Assembly (NCBI RefSeq): GCF_003150675.1
Contig: NZ_QGGB01000006.1
Coordinates: 248,001 to 312,000 of the forward strand
Reading direction: 5' to 3'
DNA: 64,000 nt
DNA from: Rhodohalobacter mucosus
Lineage (GTDB): Bacteria > Bacteroidota > Rhodothermia > Balneolales > Balneolaceae
This document shows, one piece after another, positions 17,452 to 25,950 of the stretch; positions within the stretch are counted from its first letter, which is position 1, and every line of letters starts with the position of its first letter. The notes below the pieces were generated by a model that worked only from the letters and a program-made list of their open reading frames with translations, was not told where the DNA came from and searched no databases. The position numbers and the translations under genes were made by a program.

Positions 17452-17829
17452 TCAGTCTTTCAGTTTGTCGATCATCTTCTTGATCTCGCTTCGTTCCTTT
17501 GCAGAGAGTTTTTCATTTTCTACAAGCGCCTGAACAAGATCTTTGGGTGAACCGTGAAATACCTTGTCGACGAGCCGGTCTACCAGGTTATAGCGAACAT
17601 CTTCAGGCTGTATGGCTGCACTGTATATATAGCTGAGCCCTTCCTTTCTATATTTCAGATATTTTTTGTCAGAGAGATTTTTCATGACTGTCATAACCGT
17701 TGTATAGGCAACGTTTCTGTTCTCCAGAATCCGTTCACGGACTTCGGCTACCGAGGCTTCCCCCAGTTCCCAGACATGATTTAGCACTTCCATTTCAGTT
17801 TCACCGAGGGGTGTAAGTGATTTACGCAT
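17452..17829 (-). CDS. BlaI/MecI-family transcriptional repressor
   Basis: 125 residues from the ATG at 17829 (MRKSLTPLGETEMEVLNHVW). The winged helix is clear: LGEASVAEVRERILENRNVAYTTVMTVMKNLSDKKYL (about 22-58), followed by YIYSAAIQPEDVRYNLVDRLVDKVF, the dimerisation region. Such proteins bind dyads and are cleaved when the paired BlaR1 sensor is activated. It is the first gene of a two-gene operon. A perfect TACTAA-N4-TTAGTA palindrome lies 79 nt upstream, in the shared promoter region with the Fe-S photolyase gene. Confidence 0.93.
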   Translation of the reverse strand: MRKSLTPLGETEMEVLNHVWELGEASVAEVRERILENRNVAYTTVMTVMKNLSDKKYLKYRKEGLSYIYSAAIQPEDVRYNLVDRLVDKVFHGSPKDLVQALVENEKLSAKERSEIKKMIDKLKD

Positions 17830-17907
17830 AGATGTTTTGGCTTGTGAATGTTGAATTTGCGCCTCATCTGCAGGTTGAGGTACAAAGGTGTGGTATGAAT
17901 GACTTAG

Positions 17908-17923
17908 TACTAATAACTTAGTA
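17908..17923. promoter_or_regulatory. Candidate BlaI operator between blaI and the photolyase-like gene
   Basis: TACTAATAACTTAGTA is a perfect 6-4-6 inverted repeat. It overlaps a second perfect dyad, TTAGTACTAA (17904-17913). It is 79 nt from blaI and 83 nt from the divergent gene, so one site could control both promoters. BlaI/MecI operators are TAC...GTA dyads of this kind. Confidence 0.6.
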
Positions 17924-18005
17924 AATAAGATAAAAAGCAAGTCTCTTTAAAAAATATTCGGAACGCCATCCAGCGTGAAATGCTTGTGAGTAGTGATCTA
18001 AACCA

Positions 18006-19589
18006 ATGATTCTTTATCCAATGAGCAGAAACTATCTGAAGCACATCGACGGCAATATACCCAGGGCAGACCTGAACCTGAATGATCATTCTCGTGCTGT
18101 ATTTGTTCTGCACGATCAGCTGAATCTGAAAGTATGGCCTGAATGGGTGAGAGAGGAAAAGCCGCTTCTGGTGTTCATGGAGAGCAACGAGAAGGGCAAT
18201 GAAATACCTCATCATAAATTGAAGGCAGCGTACATTATCAGCAGTATGCGGCACTTCGCGCTTGAGTGTCATGATGAGGGGTTTCCGGTGCTATATCACT
18301 CTACGCAGGGGCATTTTGACGATGGACTTAATGAACTGCTGGAAGATTTTGAAGGAGAGCTGACCTTTATGACACCCTCTGAATGGGATACCCGGCAACG
18401 CCTGCGGAATGTTCGCGAATCTTACAGCGAAAGAGTTCAAGAAATCCCAAACGGGTTTTTTATTGCTGATGCGGATCAGTGGAAGGATAAGATTGAACCC
18501 GGGTACCGGATGGAGTACTTCTATCGCGACATGCGAAGAAAAACCGGTTATCTCATGAATGGTTCGGAGCCCGAGGGAGGGGAGTGGAATTATGATGATC
18601 AAAACCGGGAAAAGCTGCCTGATAAAGTTCAGGTTCCGGATATTGAAACCATTGAAGCGGATGATGTTACGAAAGAAGTAATAGAAATGGTTGAGCACTA
18701 CTTTCCCGATCATTTCGGTAATCTCGACAGGTTTCCATATGCCGTACAAAGAGATCAGGCTCTGGCCCTGCTGGAACAATTTATAAATGAGAGGCTTGAT
18801 GAGTTTGGCCCTTATGAAGACGCTCTGAAAGCGGGAAACCACACCCTGTTTCACTCACGTCTTTCACTCTATCTGAACAACGGCCTGCTGCTTCCCCGGG
18901 AAGTTTGTGAGGCGGCCATCGAGGCATATGATGCCGGAAATGCACGGCTCAATTCGGTGGAGGGATTCGTCCGGCAGATTATAGGCTGGAGAGAGTATAT
19001 CAGGATATACTATGAAGCGATGATGCCCGGGGTGCGCGATGCAAATCACTTTGACTTTGAGGAAAAACTGCCCGCTATGTATTGGTCAGGGGAGACAGAG
19101 ATGAAATGCATGGAGCAGTGCCTGAAGCCGGTGATTGACGAAGCCTGGTCGCACCACATTCCTCGCCTCATGGTGCTGAGCAACTTCAGCAACCTTACCG
19201 AAACGGATCCCCGTGAACTCAACCGGTGGTTTCATCTGGCCTACGCAGACGCCTATGAGTGGGTGGAACTGCCAAACGTACTCGGCATGAGCACCTTTGC
19301 AGACGGTGGTGTTCTGGCATCCAAACCGTATGTTTCAAGCGGTAATTACATCAATAAGATGAGCGATTACTGCAAAAAATGCCGGTACAGTGTCACAAAA
19401 AAGACGGGGGAAAACGCATGTCCCTTTAATTACCTCTACTGGAATTTTGTGGACAAACAGCGCGACACATTCAACGACAGCGGCCGCGTAAACTTTATGG
19501 TGAACATGTTCGACAACAAAAAGTCGGATGATGAAAAAAAAGCGATCCGGGAATCGAGCGAGAAGTTCCTGGAGGAGTTGAAGAGGTAG
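18006..19589 (+). CDS. Fe-S cluster (6-4) photolyase / cryptochrome (PhrB/CryB type)
   Basis: 527 residues. The N-terminal antenna domain begins with LNDHSRAVFVLHDQLN. The FAD domain includes VEGFVRQIIGWREYIRIYYE, MVLSNFSNLTETDPRELNRWF and LGMSTFADGGVLASKPYVSSGNYINK. Four cysteines match the [4Fe-4S] ligands of Agrobacterium PhrB, offset by a constant 18: C368, C456, C459 and C472 (YCKKCRYSVTKKTGENACPFN region). The family repairs (6-4) photoproducts. An in-frame ATG at 18021 (MSRNYLKHID) is an alternative start. It is divergent from blaI and shares the putative operator. Confidence 0.93.
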   Translation: MILYPMSRNYLKHIDGNIPRADLNLNDHSRAVFVLHDQLNLKVWPEWVREEKPLLVFMESNEKGNEIPHHKLKAAYIISSMRHFALECHDEGFPVLYHSTQGHFDDGLNELLEDFEGELTFMTPSEWDTRQRLRNVRESYSERVQEIPNGFFIADADQWKDKIEPGYRMEYFYRDMRRKTGYLMNGSEPEGGEWNYDDQNREKLPDKVQVPDIETIEADDVTKEVIEMVEHYFPDHFGNLDRFPYAVQRDQALALLEQFINERLDEFGPYEDALKAGNHTLFHSRLSLYLNNGLLLPREVCEAAIEAYDAGNARLNSVEGFVRQIIGWREYIRIYYEAMMPGVRDANHFDFEEKLPAMYWSGETEMKCMEQCLKPVIDEAWSHHIPRLMVLSNFSNLTETDPRELNRWFHLAYADAYEWVELPNVLGMSTFADGGVLASKPYVSSGNYINKMSDYCKKCRYSVTKKTGENACPFNYLYWNFVDKQRDTFNDSGRVNFMVNMFDNKKSDDEKKAIRESSEKFLEELKR

Positions 19590-19709
19590 GTTTGGGAACT
19601 CAAAGGTGGACACTCATGAACAAACCCATCAAACCACAATCCCCACACTTCTATCAGAAATAAAGATCATAAATTGTTAACTTCGCTCTGCAGAAATGAA
19701 TCAGTCAGA

Positions 19710-20921
19710 ATGAGCGAAAAAATTAGCGACGTCACACTTCGAACGAAAGGAATTTTACCTGTCCAAAAGTTAAAACTGCTGGTCGAAGCCGGGATTGTAT
19801 CCGGCGTGGAGGGGCACCCTATTGAAGAGAATCAGTTTCAGCCCAACTCTATCGATCTGAGGCTTGGAGAAACCGCCTATCGCGTTCGCAGCAGCTTCCT
19901 GCCTGAAAATGAGACGGTTCAGCAGAAGATTGATAAACTGTACCAGTACTCGTTTTCCATTACGGACGGTGCCGTGCTGGAGCCAAACTGTGTTTACATC
20001 ATTCCGCTTCTCGAAACGCTGAATCTGCCCGATTCGCACTATTCCTCACAGAAAAAACTTTTTAACGGTTCCGGAACAGGTGATCTGCGGCTGATCTCTG
20101 CCGAAAATCTCACAGCAAAAGCGAACCCTAAAAGCACCACCGGCCGCCTGGATATCTTTACAAGGGTCATCACCGACTATTCACACCGCTTTGAGGAAAT
20201 TGAACCCGGTTTTGAGGGAAATCTCTACCTTGAGGTGGTTCCCAAATCCTTTCCTATCCGGGTCAGAACAGGGCAGAGGCTGAACCAGCTGCGCGTACGG
20301 CACGGTCATACCGTACTTTCTGATCAGGAAATTTTGCGCGTACACAGTTCGGATCCACTGCTTTTTGATGAAAACGGGGAGCCGATGGACGTTCATTCGG
20401 TGAAAGTTAACAACGGTCTCTTTTTGAGTGTAAACCTTCATGGTGATGAAAATGATATTCTGGGTTACAAGGCGAAGAAGCATCGCGATATGATCGACCT
20501 GGACAATATCAACCACTACGAAATTTCCGATTTCTGGGAGCCAATTCTTGCCGGTAGTGATGAGCATCTGATCCTCGAGCCCGAAGCGTTCTACATATTT
20601 GCATCGCGGGAAAGATGCCGCATACCAAAGCATCTTGCGGCAGAAATGGTAGCCTACGATACAGGTTCGGGAGAGCTTCGGACCCATTATGCGGGCTTTT
20701 TTGACAGCGGATTTGGCGGAACGGCTGAAGACGGTGGTGCCCGTGCAGTACTCGAAGTGAGATCCCATGACGTACCCTTCCTGATAGAGCATGGACAGAC
20801 CTTTTGCAGCATGGTGTTTGAACCCAACAGTGAAATCCCTGAATTCATGTACGGAAACGATATAAAGAGCAACTATCAGGGACAGGGGCTGAAGCTGGGC
20901 AAACACTTCAGGCAGAAATAG
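19710..20921 (+). CDS. Duplicated dCTP deaminase-like protein (DCD family, PF06559 type)
   Basis: 403 residues from ATG 19710 (MSEKISDVTLRTKGILP); a TTG 36 nt upstream is less likely. Two dUTPase/Dcd-fold halves are visible. One has QFQPNSIDLRLGETAYRVRS and RVRTGQRLNQLRVR; the other has HLILEPEAFYIFASRERCRIP, HYAGFFDSGFGG and VLEVRSHDVPFLIEHGQ. The long two-domain Dcd family is best known from alphaproteobacteria. It would convert dCTP to dUTP (or bind nucleotides) in dTMP supply. Two short genes, a BFD-like ferredoxin and rsmE, follow on the same strand. A separate dUTPase is encoded at 32.0 kb. Confidence 0.88.
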   Translation: MSEKISDVTLRTKGILPVQKLKLLVEAGIVSGVEGHPIEENQFQPNSIDLRLGETAYRVRSSFLPENETVQQKIDKLYQYSFSITDGAVLEPNCVYIIPLLETLNLPDSHYSSQKKLFNGSGTGDLRLISAENLTAKANPKSTTGRLDIFTRVITDYSHRFEEIEPGFEGNLYLEVVPKSFPIRVRTGQRLNQLRVRHGHTVLSDQEILRVHSSDPLLFDENGEPMDVHSVKVNNGLFLSVNLHGDENDILGYKAKKHRDMIDLDNINHYEISDFWEPILAGSDEHLILEPEAFYIFASRERCRIPKHLAAEMVAYDTGSGELRTHYAGFFDSGFGGTAEDGGARAVLEVRSHDVPFLIEHGQTFCSMVFEPNSEIPEFMYGNDIKSNYQGQGLKLGKHFRQK

Positions 20922-20934
20922 CAGAGGTAAGCGA

Positions 20935-21150
20935 ATGTCAGTAAACCGGTGTATTTGTCACGACATTTCGTTTGGTGAGATCAATCAAATTGCCGCGGGC
21001 AAAAATTTGTGTACAATCGAAGAGCTGCGGGAAGAAGAGATCTGCAGTACGCAATGCAGATTATGTGAACCCTACATCCGGGCCATGCTTAAAACCGGAC
21101 AGACTTCTTTTGAACCCGGTTTGATTCCCAATACAGGCCGGAAACGATGA
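20935..21150 (+). CDS. BFD-like [2Fe-2S]-binding small protein
   Basis: 71 residues with the cysteine layout of bacterioferritin-associated ferredoxin domains: CIC at 6-8 and C37-STQ-C41-RL-C44 after an Ile/Glu-rich helix. The sequence NRCICHDISFGEINQIA is typical. Such domains bind a [2Fe-2S] cluster and pass electrons or sense iron; the partner is unknown here. It is 13 bp after the dCTP deaminase-like gene and overlaps rsmE by 4 bp (ATGA), so the three are probably co-transcribed. Confidence 0.85.
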   Translation: MSVNRCICHDISFGEINQIAAGKNLCTIEELREEEICSTQCRLCEPYIRAMLKTGQTSFEPGLIPNTGRKR

Positions 21151-21851
21151 ATTTGTTTTACGCAAAACCTGAGCACATCCACCGGCCTTTACTACAGCTG
21201 GAAGGCGGTGAAGCAGATCATGCACTTAAAGTACTGCGCTACAGAAAAGGGGATGAAATTCATGTTACCGACGGGGAGGGCATCCATTACACCGCACAAA
21301 TTACTGAAACCGGAAAAGGGCATCTGATTGCGGAAATCACTGAAGAACGGAGCGCAGCGGAGCATAAACCGAAGGTGATTATTTTGATCGGACTTATCCG
21401 GAAACGCGACCGGCTTGAGTATGCTGTTGAGAAGTGCGTGGAGCTGGGTGCGGATCGAATTCTGCTGTTCAGGGGCGATCACTCAGAAAAGCAGAACGTG
21501 CGTATGGATAGAATTGAAGCGACCGTACTCTCTGCAATGAAGCAATCTTTACGGTTAACGCTGCCGGACTGCCAGCTGTATCAGAACTTGTCGGATGCGC
21601 TTAAGGCATCGGGTAAGGGTAAACTGATTATGGCTGATGAGACCGCGGATGATCAGCAGCAGAAGATAACAGAATCACCTTCTAATGAGGCCTTTCGGCT
21701 TATTGTAGGGCCGGAAGGCGGGTTTTCACGACAGGAGAGAGATCTTCTGGATCAGGCGGGGGCTGCGGCTTACTCTCTGGGACTGAACAGACTGAGGACG
21801 GAAACAGCTGCTGCAGTGATGGTTGACCGATTCACCAGAACGCAACGGTAA
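21147..21851 (+). CDS. rsmE: 16S rRNA (uracil-1498-N3)-methyltransferase
   Basis: 234 residues with the RsmE features: N-terminal PUA-like part (LEGGEADHALKVLRYRKGDEIHVTDGEG), ELGADRILLFRGDHSE, and the trefoil-knot SAM site GPEGGFSRQERDLLDQAG followed by LGLNRLRTETAAAVM. It methylates U1498 of 16S rRNA. The start ATG overlaps the stop of the BFD-like gene by 4 bp, indicating translational coupling. It converges on the S41 protease gene with a 9-bp gap. Confidence 0.96.
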   Translation: MNLFYAKPEHIHRPLLQLEGGEADHALKVLRYRKGDEIHVTDGEGIHYTAQITETGKGHLIAEITEERSAAEHKPKVIILIGLIRKRDRLEYAVEKCVELGADRILLFRGDHSEKQNVRMDRIEATVLSAMKQSLRLTLPDCQLYQNLSDALKASGKGKLIMADETADDQQQKITESPSNEAFRLIVGPEGGFSRQERDLLDQAGAAAYSLGLNRLRTETAAAVMVDRFTRTQR

Positions 21852-21860
21852 TGAGCAGTC

Positions 21861-23756
21861 TTAATCGAAAGAGTCCGTATTAAAACCGGCTGCAGCTTGC
21901 TGCTGAGCGTAAACCTCCAGCTGTTCTACTTCATCCCATAGCTTCATGGCCTCCTGAAGCGTCTCATTAAAAGCATCGTTTACGATCGGGTAGAAGTATT
22001 CATTACCCCAAACCTGACGGGCCAGTTCCGCTTTGAGCCTGCCGTGATTGAGGGTAACCAGATCGTCATACGTTTCGCGGGACAGTTTCAGGATTTCATC
22101 ATCCTCTATAACCGGTTCTGAAACGTCATCTGAAAATTCCATACCCTGCTCTTTCATCATGGTAAGGAACATGGCCTTGTCTTTCTGGCTCCACTCGAAA
22201 TTGTTTCGGAAATCCTGAAAATCGCTCTCCCAGCGGCTGCGAAATGACTCTCCCTGCTGATCGAGATAATCGCGCACAAAGTTGAAGTCAACCCTGTTTA
22301 CCAGCATGAAATTGAAAAGATAGGGTGACCGGGTTGTATCCTCCTGAATGATGAAGTCGGGCACAATGCCGCCTCCGCCGAGCACTGGGCGGCCTGCGGA
22401 AGTCTGATAGTGAAGCGAATCGGGAACCTCATCCCTGAAATACTTGATATCCATCGAGGCATCGGTTGAGCGGTGATGGATCTCGTACGCATAGTCTTCA
22501 TCGCTTCCGTTAAACGGTTTCTGAATCAGCCGGCCGGAAGGCGTCAGGTACCTCGATATGGTAACCCGGATATTGCTACCGTCAACCAGTCCGTACTGCT
22601 GCTGAACAAGGCCCTTGCCGAATGTTCGGCGTCCTACGATCAGACCCCGGTCGTGATCCTGAATGGCGCCGCTTACAATTTCACTTGCAGAAGCGGATCC
22701 TTCATTTACCATAACAATTACTGGAGTATCCTTGATAGATCCGTCTCTGCGAGATACAACTTCCTGATTAAAACGGGAGTGACGGCTTTGGGTTGAAACA
22801 ATTTTTGTGCCGCGAGGGAAAAATTCTTCAGAAATGGCGATCGCCTGGCTGAGATATCCGCCAGGGTTGTTGCGCAGGTCGAGCATGAGCCGGTTCATTC
22901 CCTGCTGCTTGAGATCATCCAGCGAGGCGAGAAATTCATCGTGCGTGGTTGCCGCAAACCGGTTGATTTTAATATAGCCGGTTTCTTCGTCCAGCATGTA
23001 GTGCGTATCAATGGTGGTTAGCGGAATATCATCCCGTACAATCGTAAGATTAAAAGGATTGGAGCTGCTGGGCCTCTGAATTTCAACATCAACGGAGGTT
23101 CCTTTCTCACCGCGCAATTTTCTCATTACATCTTCATTGGTGTAACCGATCGCGCTGCTGTCGTTGATGGAGATGATGCGGTCGCCCGACATTATTCCAA
23201 GCTGGTCGCTTGGGCCGCCGGATATAGCGGTAATAACGGTTATAGTATCCTGAATGATATTAAACTGGATACCAATACCCTGAAATTTTCCTGCAAACTC
23301 CTCCTCAATTCGCTCGCTGTCGTCTGCCTCGATATATACAGAGTGGGGGTCGAGCGTGTTCAGCATGGATCTGATGGCTCCTTCCGTAAGGCTTTTCATA
23401 TCAGCTTCAGGATAGGTGTTGGCAACATACAGGTAAGCTTCTTCAAAGCTATTGTAGGAGTCCCTTAGATTGTTGATTTCGGGAGAGGCCGTGGTGTCGA
23501 TCGGTGTTCCCTCAATATCCATTTCCGGTTTGTCCAGCCCCTTTACAATTCCGACGATGCTTCTGTTGTATAGGTAGGAGAGGTTTGTATCTCCAAAGTA
23601 GTTATCAATTACTCTCCTTTGAACCTGAAGATATTTGTGCAGGTTATCCTGATGAACGTCATTTGATACAATTACCTGGTCGATACCGGCAATCCAGACG
23701 GATGAAAGGATGAAAAGCAGTGCAATTTGCGGGGCAATAAACTTTTTCACGGACAT
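21861..23756 (-). CDS. S41-family C-terminal processing peptidase (CtpA/Tsp-like)
   Basis: 631 residues from ATG 23756, with a TTG one codon earlier. A signal anchor lies at residues 4-25. The PDZ domain is IGIQFNIIQDTITVITAISGGPS ... GIMSGDRIISIND. The S41 core has YIKINRFAATTHDEF, LDLRNNPGGYLSQAI, the serine in NEGSASASEIVSGAI and the lysine in RRTFGKGLVQQQ. The roughly 170-residue C-terminal extension is helical. It degrades or trims envelope proteins in the periplasm. It ends 9 bp from rsmE and sits downstream of hslVU in the same direction, separated by 142 bp. Confidence 0.94.
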   Translation of the reverse strand: MSVKKFIAPQIALLFILSSVWIAGIDQVIVSNDVHQDNLHKYLQVQRRVIDNYFGDTNLSYLYNRSIVGIVKGLDKPEMDIEGTPIDTTASPEINNLRDSYNSFEEAYLYVANTYPEADMKSLTEGAIRSMLNTLDPHSVYIEADDSERIEEEFAGKFQGIGIQFNIIQDTITVITAISGGPSDQLGIMSGDRIISINDSSAIGYTNEDVMRKLRGEKGTSVDVEIQRPSSSNPFNLTIVRDDIPLTTIDTHYMLDEETGYIKINRFAATTHDEFLASLDDLKQQGMNRLMLDLRNNPGGYLSQAIAISEEFFPRGTKIVSTQSRHSRFNQEVVSRRDGSIKDTPVIVMVNEGSASASEIVSGAIQDHDRGLIVGRRTFGKGLVQQQYGLVDGSNIRVTISRYLTPSGRLIQKPFNGSDEDYAYEIHHRSTDASMDIKYFRDEVPDSLHYQTSAGRPVLGGGGIVPDFIIQEDTTRSPYLFNFMLVNRVDFNFVRDYLDQQGESFRSRWESDFQDFRNNFEWSQKDKAMFLTMMKEQGMEFSDDVSEPVIEDDEILKLSRETYDDLVTLNHGRLKAELARQVWGNEYFYPIVNDAFNETLQEAMKLWDEVEQLEVYAQQQAAAGFNTDSFD

Positions 23757-23898
23757 CAATTTTTTATCTGTTTGGAAGAGGTAACGCTTCTTTTAACGAA
23801 ACAGTATAGCAAGACAGCGGTAGAAAAACCACAATCCTGCTATCTATAACGTGAGATTTGTAAAATCGTTTCTTGATGCCGGAAATCAATTTCTTTTT

Positions 23899-25308
23899 TT
23901 ACAAGATATAATGACTCAGGTCTTTGTTTTTCACAAGGTCACTGAGCTGTTTTTCAACGTAGTCTTCATCAATTGTAATTTCACCGCTGCTGATATCGTC
24001 CGGCACCGCAAAAAGCAGTTCTTCAAGCAGTGTGGAAAGAATTGTATGAAGCCTTCGTGCACCGATATTTTCAACGGCCTGATTCACTTCGGCAGCAATT
24101 CTGGCAATTTCCCGGATTGACTGTTCAGTAAATTCAACCGTAACACCTTCGGATTCAAGCATTGCCTGGTACTGCTTGGTGAGGGCATTTTTGGGTTTGG
24201 TGAGAATATCGAAGAAATCATCTTCCGTGAGTGAATTAAGCTCAACACGGATAGGAAACCTGCCCTGAAGTTCCGGTATGAGGTCGGAGGGTTTGGAAAC
24301 ATGAAAAGCACCGGAGCCGATAAAAAGAATATGATCGGTTTTAACAATTCCGTGCTTGGTGTTCACCGTGCTGCCCTCTACGATGGGAAGCAGGTCGCGC
24401 TGTACACCCTGGCGGCTAACTTCGCCGCCACCCTTGCTGCTGGCTGACGAATCGCTGGCCACCTTGTCAATTTCGTCGATAAACACGATACCCTGGTTTT
24501 GAACACGCTCAAGTGCTTCCTGAACGGCGGCTTCGTGGTCGATCAGCTTTTCGGCCTCCTGTTCAAGCAGGATTTCCCGCGCTTCACTGATCGGTACGGT
24601 TCGTTTTGTCTTGCGCCCGCCTCGTGAAAGGTTGCCAAGCATATCCTGAAGATTCACACCCATCTCCTCCATTCCCTGAGGTCCGAATACCTGCATCATG
24701 GGTGTTTTTTTGGAATCTACCTCAATTTCAACTTTACGGTCTTCCAGGTCGCCGTTGCGCAGTTTTTCCCTAAAACGTTCTCGGGTACGTTCATTCAGTT
24801 CCTGGTCGGAAGCAGAATCCGGGTTAAAGCCCACTTCTCCGGATGAACTGTTAACGGAGGAGGAGGATTTTTTTCTGACCGGCGGTATCAGGATATCAAG
24901 GATTTTCTCTTCAACCACAGAGGCTGCCTTCTCCTTCACACGCTCCTGCATCTCCAGTTTTACCATATTTACGGCAATATCGGTGAGGTCACGGATCATG
25001 GATTCCACATCACGGCCAACATAGCCGACCTCGGTAAATTTGGAGGCTTCCACTTTGATAAACGGTGCACCCGCAAGTTTTGCCAGCCTTCGTGCAATTT
25101 CGGTTTTTCCAACACCGGTAGGGCCGATCATCAGAATATTATTCGGTATAATTTCTTCCCGGATCTCCTCATCGGCTTTCAATCTTCTCCAGCGGTTTCG
25201 CAGTGCGATTGAAACCGACCGTTTCGCTTCTTTCTGGCCAATGATGTATTTGTCGAGTTCTGCGACAATCTGTCGCGGTGTCAGGTTCTGTTGTTCAATT
25301 AATTTCAT
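23899..25308 (-). CDS. hslU: HslU ATPase subunit of the HslVU protease
   Basis: 469 residues. Walker A GPTGVGKT lies near 54-61, followed by the family motif FIKVEASKFTEVGYVGRDVESM. Walker B is IVFIDEIDKV, after an intermediate (I) domain of about residues 110-240. The sensor region is VENIGARRLHTILSTLLEE, and the C-terminus ends YIL, which docks into HslV. It unfolds substrates for HslV in the cytoplasm. It lies 27 bp after hslV in the usual V-then-U order. Confidence 0.98.
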   Translation of the reverse strand: MKLIEQQNLTPRQIVAELDKYIIGQKEAKRSVSIALRNRWRRLKADEEIREEIIPNNILMIGPTGVGKTEIARRLAKLAGAPFIKVEASKFTEVGYVGRDVESMIRDLTDIAVNMVKLEMQERVKEKAASVVEEKILDILIPPVRKKSSSSVNSSSGEVGFNPDSASDQELNERTRERFREKLRNGDLEDRKVEIEVDSKKTPMMQVFGPQGMEEMGVNLQDMLGNLSRGGRKTKRTVPISEAREILLEQEAEKLIDHEAAVQEALERVQNQGIVFIDEIDKVASDSSASSKGGGEVSRQGVQRDLLPIVEGSTVNTKHGIVKTDHILFIGSGAFHVSKPSDLIPELQGRFPIRVELNSLTEDDFFDILTKPKNALTKQYQAMLESEGVTVEFTEQSIREIARIAAEVNQAVENIGARRLHTILSTLLEELLFAVPDDISSGEITIDEDYVEKQLSDLVKNKDLSHYIL

Positions 25309-25335
25309 GGTACTTCTCGTTTCGTAGGTACTTAC

Positions 25336-25887
25336 CTAATTTTCAATTTCAAGTATGGAGAGATTATGGTTGGTGTATATGCAGATGTCAGCTGCAATAT
25401 GCAGTGCTTTCTCAACAATCTCGCGGGCTGACAGCTCCGGTGCGTTCTCCTTAAGTGCGCGAGCCGCCGCCAGTGCATAGGATCCGCCGCTGCCTATGGC
25501 CAGAATCTGGTCATCCGGTTCAATAACATCTCCCTGTCCGGAGATCAGCAATGGTGTGTCCTTATCCATTACTACTAAAAGAGCTTCAAGTTTCTGAAGA
25601 AACTTATCTTTTCGCCACTCCTTAGCCATCTCGACGGCAGCCCTCTGTAAATTTCCATTGTAGCTGTTCAGTTTCTCTTCGAATTTCTCGAAAAGGGTGA
25701 ATGCGTCTGCTGTGGACCCGGCAAAACCCGCCAGGATGGTACCATTTTGTAATTTCCTTACTTTTTTAACGGTGGCTTTCATCACGGTTTTATCGAGTGT
25801 AGCCTGCCCATCGGCTCCAATGGCTACATCACCGTTATGAATAATTCCAAGCACAGTTGTAGCGTGCAAATTCCTGAGATTTGTCAT
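25336..25887 (-). CDS. hslV: HslV peptidase subunit
   Basis: 183 residues. The catalytic threonine is in HATTVLGI (T10 after the short propeptide MTNLRNLHA). [19 protein letters not shown] and [12 protein letters not shown] complete the active site, and the Gly/Ser-rich [15 protein letters not shown] region follows. It forms the proteolytic double ring of HslVU. It lies 63 bp downstream of the RNase G gene and 27 bp upstream of hslU, all on the minus strand. Confidence 0.98.
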   Translation of the reverse strand: MTNLRNLHATTVLGIIHNGDVAIGADGQATLDKTVMKATVKKVRKLQNGTILAGFAGSTADAFTLFEKFEEKLNSYNGNLQRAAVEMAKEWRKDKFLQKLEALLVVMDKDTPLLISGQGDVIEPDDQILAIGSGGSYALAAARALKENAPELSAREIVEKALHIAADICIYTNHNLSILEIEN

Positions 25888-25950
25888 TTTTCTGGTGTCG
25901 TTTCAAAAATATTAACGTGCAAATGCTGATACAGCGGTAGCAGTTATCAA

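Noticed and set aside
20181-20906. Minus-strand frame of 241 codons opposite the dCTP deaminase-like gene
   Set aside because: Antisense shadow; the plus-strand frame shows two Dcd halves.
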